Positions 11,529 to 22,618 of a stretch of DNA of 64,000 nucleotides are shown one piece after another (position 1 is the first letter of the stretch; each line of letters begins with the position of its first letter). A program made the translations under genes and the position numbers. The notes below the pieces were generated by a model. The model did no database searches, was not told the DNA's origin, and saw only the letters and a program-made list of their open reading frames with translations. The stretch comes from Metaphire vulgaris. Taxonomy: Eukaryota > Annelida > Clitellata > Crassiclitellata > Megascolecidae. The stretch covers positions 6,552,301 to 6,616,300 of the forward strand of contig CM030848.1 of the NCBI GenBank assembly GCA_018105865.1, written 5' to 3'.

Positions 11529-12470
11529 CTACTCCCTCCTCTTCCAACCCCCTTTCTGTGTATTCTTATGCCTGCTTCTTCTTCTAGCGAATGCCTTTCT
11601 CAGCCATTCAACGGCATCAGGTTGAGCCTGATGCAGGGTCTTGAGTCCTCCTTTGAAACTGGTGAGGTGGCAGTCATTGACTATGTGGTTCATAGTCTGT
11701 ATGATGCCGCAAGGGCAATTCGGGTCATCACTGGCTCCCCAACGATGAAGCATAGCGGCGCACTGGCCATGGCCTGTTCGATAGCGATTGAGGTGGACCC
11801 AATCATAGCTTAGGCCTACTAGGTCAAAGCCGGGTTGGCGCTTGCATGGGTCTGTGATGAGGTATTTGTTCTTTACCTGCCAACTCTGCTTCCACGAGTC
11901 CGGAACAGAGAAGTGCAGTATAGGCGCAAAGGATGGTCAAAGATGTCCGCGTGGATATGGTAAATCTGGTCGAGCATTAATGTAGGCAGTGAGTTTAGAT
12001 GCTGCGGCTCCACGACGGATAGCTGGCGGGGCGATGTTGCTAAGGACTGGCAACCAGTGAACCGGGATGGAATGGATGGTTCCAGAGATTGTCCTCATGG
12101 AGGAATTCAGTTCAGAGTCGACCAAATGGACGTGGGGGCTTCGGGCCTTCGGCACCATACTGGGGCACAGTATTCTGCAGTAGAGTAGCATAGTGTCAGT
12201 GCTGATGTTCGTATTGTAGAAGCGCTTGCTCCCCACCGTGGAGCCGGCCAGTCTTGCAATGATGTTGTTCCTCGAGCCCATCTTTGCCGCAGTTTTTATG
12301 AGATGCTCGTGGAATGACAGAGTGCGGTCAAGAGTGACGCCAAGATAAACTGGCTGGGCTTCATGTCGGATTCTTGTACCATCAAGTTGTACATTGAGCT
12401 CACGCGATGATGAGGCGTGATGTAGATGGAAGACAGATGATACTGTTTTTGCATCGCTAGGTGTTAGTCG
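11529..12470 (-). mobile_element. LINE reverse transcriptase C-terminal fragment
   Basis: On the minus strand, VYLGVTLDRTLSFHEHL (about 12290-12350), then RNNIIARLAGSTVG, YNTNISTDTMLLYCR and HWLPVLSNIAPPAIRR are followed in another frame by CPCGIIQTMNHIVNDC and HQAQPDAVEWL. This is the thumb and C-terminal region of a Jockey/CR1-superclade LINE. It carries several frameshifts. The exact clade cannot be assigned from this fragment. Confidence 0.75.
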
Positions 12471-13059
12471 CCATTTTCTGCAATAGTCAGAGGAGTAAGT
12501 GTCATGTCTTTTGGTTAGGGCATGGATCGAATGGATCGGTCTAAACCGAACAGCTTAAGAGCGTCCTTTGAAAGGCGACCGAATGTCTCGATAAGACCGT
12601 TTTTCATTGTACGGCTGTCCATACTCCATAACAAACAGTGACTCGACGTTTTCTGATAATATTAAAGAGAGTGCAAAGTCCTGAACAGGTTTTTCTCAGG
12701 CAGTCTTCGTTCATATTCGACCAAGAAAGATTCTCTGACAGCGGGCGTCGTTAACTGCAGAAGCTGCTTCTAAATCAACACCTAACGATGGGTAAGTAAA
12801 TCAACTTAGCATGAAAAAACTTAGCATGATTTAAAGTGGCTTAGTAGTAGTAGTAGTAGTAGTAGTAGACTTCTTTAGCGCCATTGTAGTAGTACATCTG
12901 CACCAGTCGATGGTCGCTTCAGTGAATAATCGTAGTCGTGATCTTGTCCGTGGTGAATCGAGGTTGTAATCCAAATAGCTTATAGAAGGCATTACTGCCT
13001 GTGTGAAAGTCACTAAGTAAAGTAAAGTAAAATCTCGTAAACGCCCTGGAAAGTAGTAT

Positions 13060-13605
13060 AGTAGTAGCTGCTTATTCGTATGCGCTTAATCTTTCTTGAA
13101 ATCTAGCCTATATAGACAAGGTGGTTTGTCGGCCGGGCAAAGGTCAGTGTATCTATATGAGGCAGCGGGTCAGGTTGTTATTGCTATGGGGAAATGACTT
13201 TTCGCATAGTAAGGTTTTAAGTTTAGACCTAAAGGCTTGAGGAGACAGTGAAGGAATTAAAGGAAATGAGGATTCGGAGCTTATTGTTTGATCATGTCGT
13301 AGGCTGCGGAGGGAGGCTGGAATTGAGTTCCAAAGTTCTGGTGCGGCGTATGAGAAAGCGCGGTTGCAGATTTTGAGTAATGACTGATTTAACGGGCGTG
13401 AATATGTGAGATGAGATGACGATCGTGTAGGTCGAGGAGGCTGAGGCGTTAAGAGTTTACGAAGGTAAACCGGTTTTGACGAATGAAGTGAACCGTAAGT
13501 AATCGTTATTGGCACTAACGGGGATTGAACCCGCTCCGTCAGCCTGACGCTCCAGCACGTAACCCACTCTGCCATCTTCCGCCCCGCAAAGATGTTGTTG
13601 GCAAT
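13060..13605 (-). mobile_element. tRNA-like SINE head joined to L2/CR1-like LINE tail
   Basis: On the minus strand, a tRNA-like head (A box TGGCAGAGTGGGTTA, B box GGGTTCAATCCCC, about 13600-13515) runs directly into an open LINE 3' end: YGSLHSSKPVYLRKLLTP, RAFSYAAPELWNSIPASLR and FRSKLKTLL, with the stop near 13153. The LINE 3' region (TAGCTGCTTATTCGTATGCG, 13066) also occurs near 2895. Confidence 0.65.
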
Positions 13606-13817
13606 CGGACCGGCAAAACCGTCGAGTCTGCGCGAATTTTCCATCAGATTCGCTAAATTACACACGTACGAACGATATATCTCTTCACTGAATAATGTAG
13701 CAAATAAAAAGTATTTTGTAAAGCTTGACTAAAAAGTCCACAACAGTCCACGCGCAACTGAGCCAATCTTCTACTGTATATAAAATATAGCGATGGCGCT
13801 GTTGCGTGTGTTACTCT

Positions 13818-14003
13818 CAGTGTTTTATCCAGACTACAGGTCTTTGAGGGGATTGAGGCTTTCGAGGGGGGATAATCGACTTGGTTGGAGGGGAAAAGAC
13901 ACAGTTCAATGCAAAATTTGTGTAAGTGCTAGGGTTTGTGGGGGAATTTTGAGTTGTTTTTTAGGGGGGATCTCCCCTCCTAACAGGCCTGTATAAAACA
14001 CTG
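13818..14003. mobile_element. hAT-type MITE (CAGTGTTTTATCCAG termini)
   Basis: The 186-bp element runs from CAGTGTTTTATCCAG to GTATAAAACACTG, with perfect 8-bp duplications GTTACTCT (13810-13817, 14004-14011). It is related to family B by its termini, but the body differs. Confidence 0.85.
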
Positions 14004-14137
14004 GTTACTCTGTAAACTTTGTGTTAAACTTTCTCTGGCTTTAGGCCTAGTTATACAGTAGCGTTGGCCTTGTGTGTGTGTGGGGGGGGTCCTGTGCGCT
14101 GGTTGAAGTCGTCTACGAACGGAACTATACTAATGAC

Positions 14138-14381
14138 CATTGGCGTAGCCACGGGGCGGGGGGCGGCCCTTTTATTCGGACCGGGACCGGTCATGAGATT
14201 CGGTCGAAACCGCTGAGTAGTTGGAAGGGAGGAGAGGTATAGTGTTACATCGAGGAAAACGCATCAGATAGTTGAGTTTAAAGCATTTGGGACGACGACC
14301 CTTTTTTGTTCGTCAAGACTTTGTGCGAAAATTGTTGAAGACTTGAAGTGCCCCTATTCTTGAATCCTGGCTACGCCACTG
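14138..14381. mobile_element. MITE of the CAGTGGCGTAGCC group
   Basis: Left end CATTGGCGTAGCCACGG, right end CTGGCTACGCCACTG. A reverse copy of the GACAAGCAAAAAAGG motif lies at 14295-14319. No target duplication is recognisable. Confidence 0.6.
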
Positions 14382-14406
14382 CACTGCTAAAGACTTAGCT
14401 TACCAA

Positions 14407-14434
14407 TTGTTATTGTTATTATTACTATTATTAC

Positions 14435-14519
<85 letters not shown>

Positions 14520-14574
14520 TGTAATATTTATTTATTATTACTATTAATAGTATAGTAGACTAGTAGTAGTTGTT

Positions 14575-14651
<77 letters not shown>

Positions 14652-14723
14652 TAGTAGTAGTAGTAGTTGTTGTTGTTGTTTATTTATTTATTATTACTAT
14701 TAATTATAGTAGACTAGTAGTAG

Positions 14724-14763
<40 letters not shown>
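14407..14763. repeat. (ATT)n / (AGT)n microsatellite block
   Basis: Three successive units each consist of an ATT run followed by an AGT run, then TTTATTTATTATTACTATTAAT-like spacer and ACTAGTAGTAG. This gives a higher-order repeat of about 150 bp. Related ACTAGTAGTAGTTGTAG copies recur at 15540-15600 in SELENBP1 intron 1. Confidence 0.85.
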
Positions 14764-14765
<2 letters not shown>

Positions 14766-14860
14766 ACTCATATAACTCATGGGGGGACCACGACTTCCAC
14801 GAGACCGAGTCTTGACTATTTACTCTTTAAAGCCTTTTGCTGTTGACATTGGTTCTCGCT

Positions 14861-14902
14861 TTGTGTGTGTGTGTGTGTGTGTGTGTCTGTGTGTGTCTGT
14901 GT
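14861..14902. repeat. (GT)n microsatellite
   Basis: GT run just 5' of the first recognised SELENBP1 coding exon. Confidence 0.9.
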
Positions 14903-14921
14903 TTGGTTGAATTTGTTTCGT

Positions 14922-17900
14922 ATGATGAACTGTTTAGACAAGGACTCGTGTTGTCATGGTCCTGGATACGCCAGTCCCAAGGACGCCATAAGAAACGGTC
15001 CGAGGGAGAAACTGCTTTACGTTCCATGCGTTTCCCTCGCTCCGGGAAAACCGGATTTCCTGGCCACCATTGATGTCGATCCGGAATCAAACACCTACTG
15101 CAAAGTAAGAATCTCCTCAGCAGTTCATTCGTTCGCAGTGGCGTAGCCACGAGGGAACGGGGGGCGCTCTCTTTCCGTTCGGATCGGGACCAGGGGCGTA
15201 GCCAGGAATTTGATTTGTGGGGTATAATGTGATTTGGGGGATATAAATCTTTTAAAACGCTAAAAATCTTTAAAAACATTAAAATCTTTATACCGATATG
15301 CCCCCCTCCCGTCGCTACGTCCCTTATTGGGACCGGTCATGAGATTGGGAGGGTAGTATTAGATCGAAGAAAACGTACTCGATTGACTTTAGAGTGCTTT
15401 GAAATGACGACCTTTTTGCTTGTCAAGATTTTTGGGCCGAAAAGTGTCGAATTTTCTTTCGGGGGGCCGCCCCTATTCTGGAAACCTGGCTACGCCACTA
15501 CGTTCCACCACTATCACCTTATTATTACTATTAATAGTATAGTAGACTAGTAGTAGTTGTAGACTAGTAGTAGTTGTAGACTAGTAGCAGCCACTACTAC
15601 AGTTGTAGTAGTGGCTCCAGCCTACCACTGCCGCCACTACGTTCGTGTGGTCGTTTCGCGCGATGATTGCGTAATAATAATAATAGTGGGCGTGTAATGT
15701 GTTTGATTAACAGGTGATACTACTAGTCTTTGCGATGCCTTACGTGGGCGTGATGTGATTCAGGTGATTCCTTTGGATGATGTGAGCTTCATCATTCTGG
15801 ATGGAATTCCTGCTCCAGTTGCTACGACAAGGCAACGGAGAAACGCAGTCACCTTGTTCTGCCTTGTGTCCTCTCCAGTCGCGTCTACGTCATCGACACG
15901 CTGACCGACGAACGACAACCAAGAATAGCTAAAGTAACAACTAAGAATAACTAAAGTAGCCTAACAACCAAGAATAACTAGAGTAACAACCAAGAATAAC
16001 TAAAGCAACTACCAAGAATACTTAATTGCTTACGAGAGAAATTTGAAAGAAAAGATCTGAGGATCAATTGATTTGATTGATTTCAGGTGATTGAACCAGA
16101 GGAGGTGCATTCGAAGGGGGGCATTTCGATGCCCCACACTGCCCACTGCCTCGCTTCCGGTGACGTCATGCTGTCGTCTATCGGTGACGAAAACGAAAAT
16201 TCAAAAGGGAGGTTATAGGTTAAGCACAACGACAGAAATCCTGCATTTACCTGCATTTACCTGTAATTTACCTGTCTATGTCTACATAGGCCTATACTCT
16301 GTAATGCAGTGAATGCTTTAGTTTAGTTGTAATTTTATAAACGGTTGATCTATGATATGTCAGATTGATATTTATCAGCCTAACTGAACGAAGAACTTCT
16401 ATAGCGCAATGGTAGTAATGCGTTTGGCATCGCGAGAGAGAAAGAAAGTGAGTGAGTGAGTGAGTGAGTGAGTGAGTGAGTGAGAGAGAGTATTGTTGAC
16501 GTTGTCTTTTTTTAGGTAGCTTCATTTTGATCGACGCAAAGGAGTGGAAGGTGAAGGGGAGGTGGGAGAAGAAGTCGGTTGACATGGGACATGATTTCTG
16601 GTATAAGCCGAGACATAACGTTATGATCAGCACTGAGCTGGGAGAGCCGCGAGCCATTAAGTCCGGCTTCAACGTTGATCGCTTCCAGAAAGGCAAGTCA
16701 TCGGACGATAGGCGGCGCCACATGGAGCAGCCCCAGGCACAGGTGGGGGTGAGGGTGGCAGTGGCGGCTCCACCGGGGGGTCAGAGGGGCTCGTGCCCCC
16801 TATTGAGTGCCTGCTTCCCAGTGGTCCCCCCAGTTGGGACCCGATACTTAATGCTACATACATTGAACAACAAATGGTTGGCCCCCCATGATTAGAAGTT
16901 GCCACCCCAACGTCCCCCCACTTGCCAAATCCTAGAGCCGCCACTGGAGGGTGGGGAGTGCGGGAAGGGTGAGTCTTCCTCGAATTCGAAATGCTGGGGG
17001 TGTGCTGCGATGGAAACTTGTTCTGGGTGTGTTAGACGTGGATTTGCTCCAAGACTGTCCGTTAAAATGGGTGAAATTCTTTAGATCTGTGTCGTCGGGG
17101 TTAGGTGCCCCATCTCCTGTCCCTCTTCTTGCCTCTCTGCTCCTCCCCTCAACCTCCCCCCCCCGGAACTCGGATAAAAATTCTCGTACGTGGAAAGTAA
17201 CTAAAAGACAAAGTGTGAAAAGAGAAATCTATTCCATTATTTGAAGTAATTGCACAAATACAATTTACTATATTAGGATTTTCGATGAGTTCAGAGATGC
17301 CAAAGACGTGTGTGTGTGTGTGTGTGTGTGTTGTCTCCGTCTGGTTTTTAGGTCTGGATAAATTCGGGCGCTGCATATACGTGTGGGATTGGACCACTCG
17401 GGAACTGATCCAGACGATGGAATTCGGTCCCGACGGCCAGTTGCCCACCGAGGTCCGGATGTTACACGATCCGGACGAGGCGATCGCGTACGTCAACTGC
17501 GCCCTCAGCTCCACCGTCTGGAGCGTCTCCAAGACGACGAAGGCAAGTCGTCTCGGCGGTCTCGTCATGTCCTCACATCAGCACTGAAGAGAGCGTCTCT
17601 TAATATTACGTGTTAATACGAAGACACGCTTATATTCAGGGACACTCAGCTGCCGTTCACTACTACTCAGATTACGACCGTAATCGATATTTTTCAATCC
17701 AACATTTTATTCTTGGATGTGCACTGTGCAGATTCATTTGTGTGCTGGGCTACTGTGGCTAGTGGCGTGGCTATAGGGTCCAGAATAGTGGGACCCATCA
17801 AGGCAGAACATGGGGTCCGCCACCCCTTCCCTACGCCCACCGCCCCGTCGCTGAGCTTATGCTGTTATCGGATGTTGAGACAGAAATTGAAAATGTGAAG

Positions 17901-19250
17901 AATTTTGAATGGACTTCGCTGCGTCTACTTCGGTGTAGCGCGTGAAAGAGAGAATTGAGGCTGTCCATTAATTACTTCAACAATTTAGGGGGAGGGGGTT
18001 TGGAAAAGTTTGACAGTTGTTGACAGGGGAGGGGGTCAAGAGAAGTTGACGTCAACAATTTCACTTTTTGCAAATAATCAAAAATAGGAAATTTCATGTA
18101 ATACTACTTATTACAATGGAAAAAAGCATGGCAAAAAAGGTCATCACCACCACATTTTGATACTCGATGAGCAAAAAAGGAGGAATATGGTCATCACCGC
18201 AAAAAATAATAACCTTGTTATTGGGACCTGTCATTGATCTTGGGGGGGGGGGTCAAAATTTTTTGACGTAATTATGGGGGGGGGGTCAAGTGAAAGTTGA
18301 CAGTTGTTGACAAGGGGAGGGGGTCAAAAATTGCCCAAAAATTGTTGACATAATTAATGGACACATTGGACAGCCCCATTCCGAATGACTGAGTGTTCAT
18401 CGATATCGTCGAAGGATTATGGGATTCTTAGAGGGCAGCGTTGGGTTCATGCGTTCTTTTGGTGTCTGGTTTTTCCCCAGGACGGTTCTTGGAAAGCGGA
18501 GAAAGTGATCACAGTTGAAAGTAAAAAGGTCGAAAATTGGATTCTGCCCGAAATGCCAGGCAAGGCCTTCTGCAGTCTCCATCGCCTTCGTCGTATATCA
18601 CAGAACCTGAGTTTTGAAAGTGATAGGCCTAATTAATGGACAATTTCTTAACACCCATTCTTTATCTTAATGATCCGTATTTGTTGCCTTTCGCTGCTTT
18701 TTCATCTTAAGGATTCGCACTTTCAAGTTAATTTTGCTCAAAATCGCCCGTCAAAAATGACAGGGAGATTGGCTATTTCCTGATTTTAGCGGATTCCTCT
18801 TCTCCGTTGCTGAGGGCGACAGGAAAGCCTCTCTTGGGTTTGAATAAATCAAACCACGCTTCAAAGCAGGTCATGTTACCCCTCCCCCTCTGATTCGCTC
18901 TCTCGCTTGGTCCTGCAAAGGGCTGCGAAAAATAGCCCATTTCCAATTCAAAGCATCCGTTTTTGCAATAGAGCCGTAGGTCAAAGTGCATTAAGTTTGC
19001 ATGTATTGAAGCAGTGTTGGCATTTTCTTTGGAAATTTTAGGTTTGATTCTGGATCAACTGATTTCACTCGACGATCGCTTTCTCTACTTCAGCAACTGG
19101 GCTCACGGAGACATTCGCCAATACGACATCACCGACAGACAGAAACCGAAACTAGTGGGACAGGTCGGCTACACAGACTACAATCTCTATGTCTCTGTCT
19201 TTGTCTCTCTCTCTCTCAGTCTCTCTCTCTCTCTAATTCTCTCTATCTCT

Positions 19251-19297
<47 letters not shown>

Positions 19298-19319
19298 CTC
19301 TGTCTCTCTCTCTTTCTCT

Positions 19320-19368
<49 letters not shown>

Positions 19369-19927
19369 AACATATACACAAGAGTAGACTCATTGCTATG
19401 GCGCTGATCAGAGGAGGTCAGGGGCCAGAGCCACTTAGCCCAGGCCTCTGCCTTGAAAGGGCCTCTAAATAATTGGCCTATAGAAATTAAATCTAATAAG
19501 CGATGAATAATTTAAATTAGGGCCTACTGACTGTTTGCCCGTCAAAAATGACGGGAGAGCTTGGCTATTTCCTGCCACGATTTATAAAAAAATGGCCCAT
19601 CATCAAATTTAATCGAATAACCCTGATTTAGCGGTTAACCTGTTTCTTTTAGGTTTTCATCGGAGGTTTGATCTGCAAAGATTCGCCTGTGAAGATCATC
19701 GAAGATAAGGAGCTGAAGGTTGGCGGCCATCTTCAGTCAGCGTTCCTACCTTGAAAAAAAATTTGGTGGAACAGCCAAGGGGGTTACCGTTTAACCCTCA
19801 AATCCTCCTTGGCTACGCCACTGAAATGCATTGGCGTTTTACGTCTATTTAAAATCAAAATACTGTACCTATATTAAATACGTTGATTTAGAGATTAAAT
19901 ATGTAAATAATGATGATGATGATGATG

Positions 19928-19996
<69 letters not shown>

Positions 19997-20468
19997 GTGA
20001 TATGAATTTAGCTTATGAATGAGTATGCATTTGTTGTAGGAACGGCCGGATCCTTTGTATTTTGGGGGGAAGAAGGTGCAGGGGGGAGCTCAGCAGTTGC
20101 AGCTCAGCCTCGACGGAAAGAGACTGTACGTGACAACGTCACTCTACAGCGCCTGGGACAAGCAGTTCTATCCGGAGATGACAGAGTAAGACCGAGCGCA
20201 ATGTGCATTCAACTATAAGGGCGCTATAGAAGTTCACTATAGTCTCCATCATCTGATGGCATCGTTAATGTGTGCAATGATTCTCGTGCTGGGTCTCTGT
20301 TGTAGGAAGGGAGCGTGGCTGCTTCTGGTGGACGTCGATACGGACGGAGGGGGTCTGACCTTAAACAAGGACTTTTTCGTGGATTTCGGGGCATTCAGTG
20401 ACGGTCCATCGCTGGCCAATACCCCTCGATTCCCCGGCGGAGACTGCAAGTCGGACATTTGGCTTTAA
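14922..20468 (+). CDS. SELENBP1: SELENBP1 (selenium-binding protein 1 / methanethiol oxidase)
   Basis: The family enzyme oxidises methanethiol to H2S, H2O2 and formaldehyde in the cytosol. Exons read: 14922-15104 (first coding exon seen; 14938 is an alternative acceptor), one ending at 15933 (start uncertain), 16087-16211, 16520-16692, 17352-17542, 18481-18559, 19042-19163, 19653-19718, 20040-20185 and 20306-20468. Conserved blocks are [24 protein letters not shown] (the Cys motif), [89 protein letters not shown] and [12 protein letters not shown] at the C-terminus. The visible length of about 464 residues is near human 472. Three introns start with GC. The exon ending at 15933 is out of frame with both upstream acceptor candidates. 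AATAAA at 20512 is the likely poly(A) signal. The true start may lie in an unseen upstream exon. Confidence 0.92.
15136..15500. mobile_element. CAGTGGCGTAGCC MITE containing a nested MITE
   Basis: The outer ends are CAGTGGCGTAGCCACG and CTGGCTACGCCACTA. Inside, 15191-15325 is a second element (CAGGGGCGTAGCCAGG...GTCGCTACGTCCCTT) with target duplication ATCGGGAC/ATTGGGAC (15183-15190, 15326-15333). The outer element carries a reverse GACAAGCAAAAAGG motif at 15405. It is in SELENBP1 intron 1. Confidence 0.75.
15913..16022 (+). repeat. Tandem copies of an exon end and its splice donor
   Basis: The exon end (CAACCAAGAATAGCTAAAG/TAACAA) is repeated about five times with small changes as CAACYAAGAATAACTAAAGT into the following intron. 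At least two copies keep the AAAGTA donor-like junction. Confidence 0.85.
16441..16490. repeat. (GAGT)n microsatellite
   Basis: GAGT tetranucleotide run ending in GA, within 30 bp of the acceptor of the exon at 16520. Confidence 0.9.
16759..16946. mobile_element. hAT-type MITE, family A
   Basis: The 188-bp element runs from CAGTGGCGGCTCCACCGG to AGAGCCGCCACTG with perfect duplications GAGGGTGG (16751-16758, 16947-16954). It sits about 60 bp inside a SELENBP1 intron that begins with GC. Confidence 0.92.
17304..17331. repeat. (GT)n microsatellite
   Basis: GT run about 20 bp before the acceptor of the SELENBP1 exon at 17352. Confidence 0.9.
17959..18376. mobile_element. DNA element of the GTCCATTAATTACG family (family E)
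   Basis: The ends are GGCTGTCCATTAATTACTTC and TGACATAATTAATGGACA...CAGCCC. The interior is rich in GGGGGAGGGGGT and GTTTGACAGTTGTTGACA, also in inverted form, with GGCAAAAAAGGTCATCACC at 18131. Other copies lie at 25395, 50977 and (partial) 20800. It is in a SELENBP1 intron. Confidence 0.75.
19195..19372. repeat. (CT)n tract
   Basis: About 175 bp of CT-rich dinucleotide repeat starting 30 bp after the SELENBP1 donor at 19164. Confidence 0.9.
19911..19996. repeat. (GAT)n/(TAA)n microsatellite
   Basis: GATGATGAT followed by about 25 TAA units, ending 43 bp before the acceptor of the SELENBP1 exon at 20040. Confidence 0.95.
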
Positions 20469-20511
20469 TTCCGCCTCCCTCAACCATCACTCGTCATGTT
20501 ACTCTACTTGC

Positions 20512-20517
20512 AATAAA
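20512..20517 (+). terminator. SELENBP1 poly(A) signal
   Basis: AATAAA 44 bp after the stop codon. Confidence 0.7.
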
Positions 20518-20569
20518 TGCGCGCTCAATATGTATCGGGTTATGGCGTAGTATAGACTAATTGTCTGTA

Positions 20570-20574
<5 letters not shown>

Positions 20575-20602
<28 letters not shown>

Positions 20603-20630
20603 GTGAGTGAGTGAGTGAGTGAGTGAGTGT
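20575..20630. repeat. (GA)n/(GAGT)n microsatellite
   Basis: GTGTGT, then GAGAGA, then GTGA units downstream of SELENBP1. Confidence 0.9.
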
Positions 20631-20661
20631 GTTCCAGTAGCTTTGGCATCGTGGGTGCCTA

Positions 20662-20978
20662 TGCAGTGTTTATTCTAGCCACCTTGACATTGGGGGGGAT
20701 TTAGAAACGTTTGGGGGGGGGGGGCAAGGTCTGAGTCTCTAAAAACTTGACAAGCAAAAAAATAGGCTATCTTCCTTTTAAAATGTAAAATATGGTGTTT
20801 TTGATTGTCGCGCTTTTTTCCATTGTAATAAATAGTATTCCATGAAATTTCCTTTTTTTATCATTTGTAAAAACATGAAATTGTTGACGTCAACTTCTCT
20901 TGACCCCCCTGTCAACAACTGTCAAACGTTTTCAAACCCCTCCCCTTAATTTGTTGACGTAATTAATGGACAGCCCCC
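20662..20978. mobile_element. Fused MITE fragments
   Basis: Left part: a truncated copy of the CAGTGTTTATTCTAG element (one terminus plus a GACAAGCAAAAAA motif at 20748). Right part: one end of a GTCCATTAATTACG-family element, ending TTAATGGACAGCCCC. Confidence 0.6.
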
Positions 20979-21160
20979 AAGTAATTTTACCTTTTTCATA
21001 ACATCACAATTTTTCCATGGGTGCAATTGCGCCCCCTTGCACCCCTCCGGACGCCCATGTTCTGAAAGCCATCGAGGATAAAGTATTTCGAAGAAGGAAG
21101 TGGCAGAGATTTCCAAGAGTGGTGAACTCACGATATGGAAAGATCAACAAAGCTTCACAG

Positions 21161-22618
21161 CAGAGCCGTACAAAGCCATAATTGCGCCCTGTGCCCAGCA
21201 TGAATCTGGCGCCCCACCCTCAAATTTTGTTACCTAGAAAATGCAATATGACACGCAATAATATGCCTATACAAAAAATAACTAATAGTTCATATAGGCC
21301 TAAGCACCATTTTGACATGTTATGTGTATTTCCTTCCGGTTCTTCTCACTTCTGCTCCATGCCATGTCCTTTTAAATGGCACTTAACCTTGTCGCATATT
21401 GACGACCACGTTGCCGGATCGTGAAATCGAAAATTGTTGGACATTTCAGCTTCATCCGGATATGCATGCTGGAAAATAAGCATGGGCTCATCCTTTTTTC
21501 TGCTGTGAGTTCTGAAAATTTGGCAGAAATTTCGTTCGGCCTAGTATCACTTGACACAGGCATCCCTGACACAATGTCTTCAGTCGTGACTGTTGCAGGC
21601 TTGCAGCTACAGTTAGTTCGAGTCGTTGCATGCATATGAATGTCATTTTCAATTATTTCATTGTGGCTTACCTTTGGCGCCTCCAAGTCTAAACTTTCGA
21701 GAAATTTTGGGTGTGAGTTATGTGACGTAAAGTCCGAGGGAACCATTTTGCCCGCTGAAGTTGTGCTTGACGGTTACTTTTTTCGCGCTCGATTCGTAAT
21801 TTTTCAAAGCTGCGCCGGATAGTTTTTTTTCGATGAACTCATTTTGTATAGATCAATACGGTACTTAGCAAAATCTTAGAACAACACTATCAAGCTGTAG
21901 CAAATTTTGTCTACATCTTCGCCTACTATCAGAATCTGCTCTGATGACATTATACAAAGAACGTTTATAGACTGCATGACGACCTCTTAGGTCAAAAGGT
22001 CAATTTCTGAATTTGACCTTTTGTCTTGTCATCGACCTGAAAGGTCGCCCTGCAGATGAAACTTCCCTCCTCCTACAAAATACTTTCGGAAGACACTCCG
22101 AACGATATCTAAGCAGACTAGCTCGAGCGGGTATGAGGTGGTTCAGCCACCTGCAGCTATCAACCCCCGGGTGATAAATCTTCAGCTTCTGTGAACTTCT
22201 GTGAACTGTGGTGACCACCGCCCACCGCAACCGACAATTAACAATTAGCAGGGAACGACCTGTAGGTAGAGTTTCGGATTCCAAGACGGAAAAGAGAGAT
22301 ACGATGACTGACATACCTGAAATTTCATATGGACGGGCGGTCCATAGACTAGCTGCACACAGCGATTAGAGACTTCAATCTCTGTTAGAATCCTATATAG
22401 ACAGCATGTAGTGTGTATTAAATGATTTTCAGAGCAGTGTAAAAGTGAGCCAAACCCAAAGAAAGTTATAATTTCTTAATTTCTTTCTTTGTCTGCTTAC
22501 CGCGGGCAGAAAGCATAGTAAATCACAAATTCCTCACGAATGATTCTGAAATGTGCGCCCCTTCTAAACTTGCGCCCTGTGCCTAGGCACCGTAGGCACC
22601 CCTCTTTGTACGGCTCTG
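21161..22618. mobile_element. hAT-like transposon derivative with transposase remnant
   Basis: A perfect 15-bp terminal inverted repeat, CAGAGCCGTACAAAG (21161) and CTTTGTACGGCTCTG (22604-22618), encloses 1.46 kb. On the minus strand, 21830-21350 reads KLSGAALKNYESSAKK and, in other frames, DPATWSSICDKVKCHL. These resemble the basic N-terminus and TTF-type zinc-finger region of hAT-derived proteins. The catalytic part is missing. No convincing target duplication. Confidence 0.6.
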
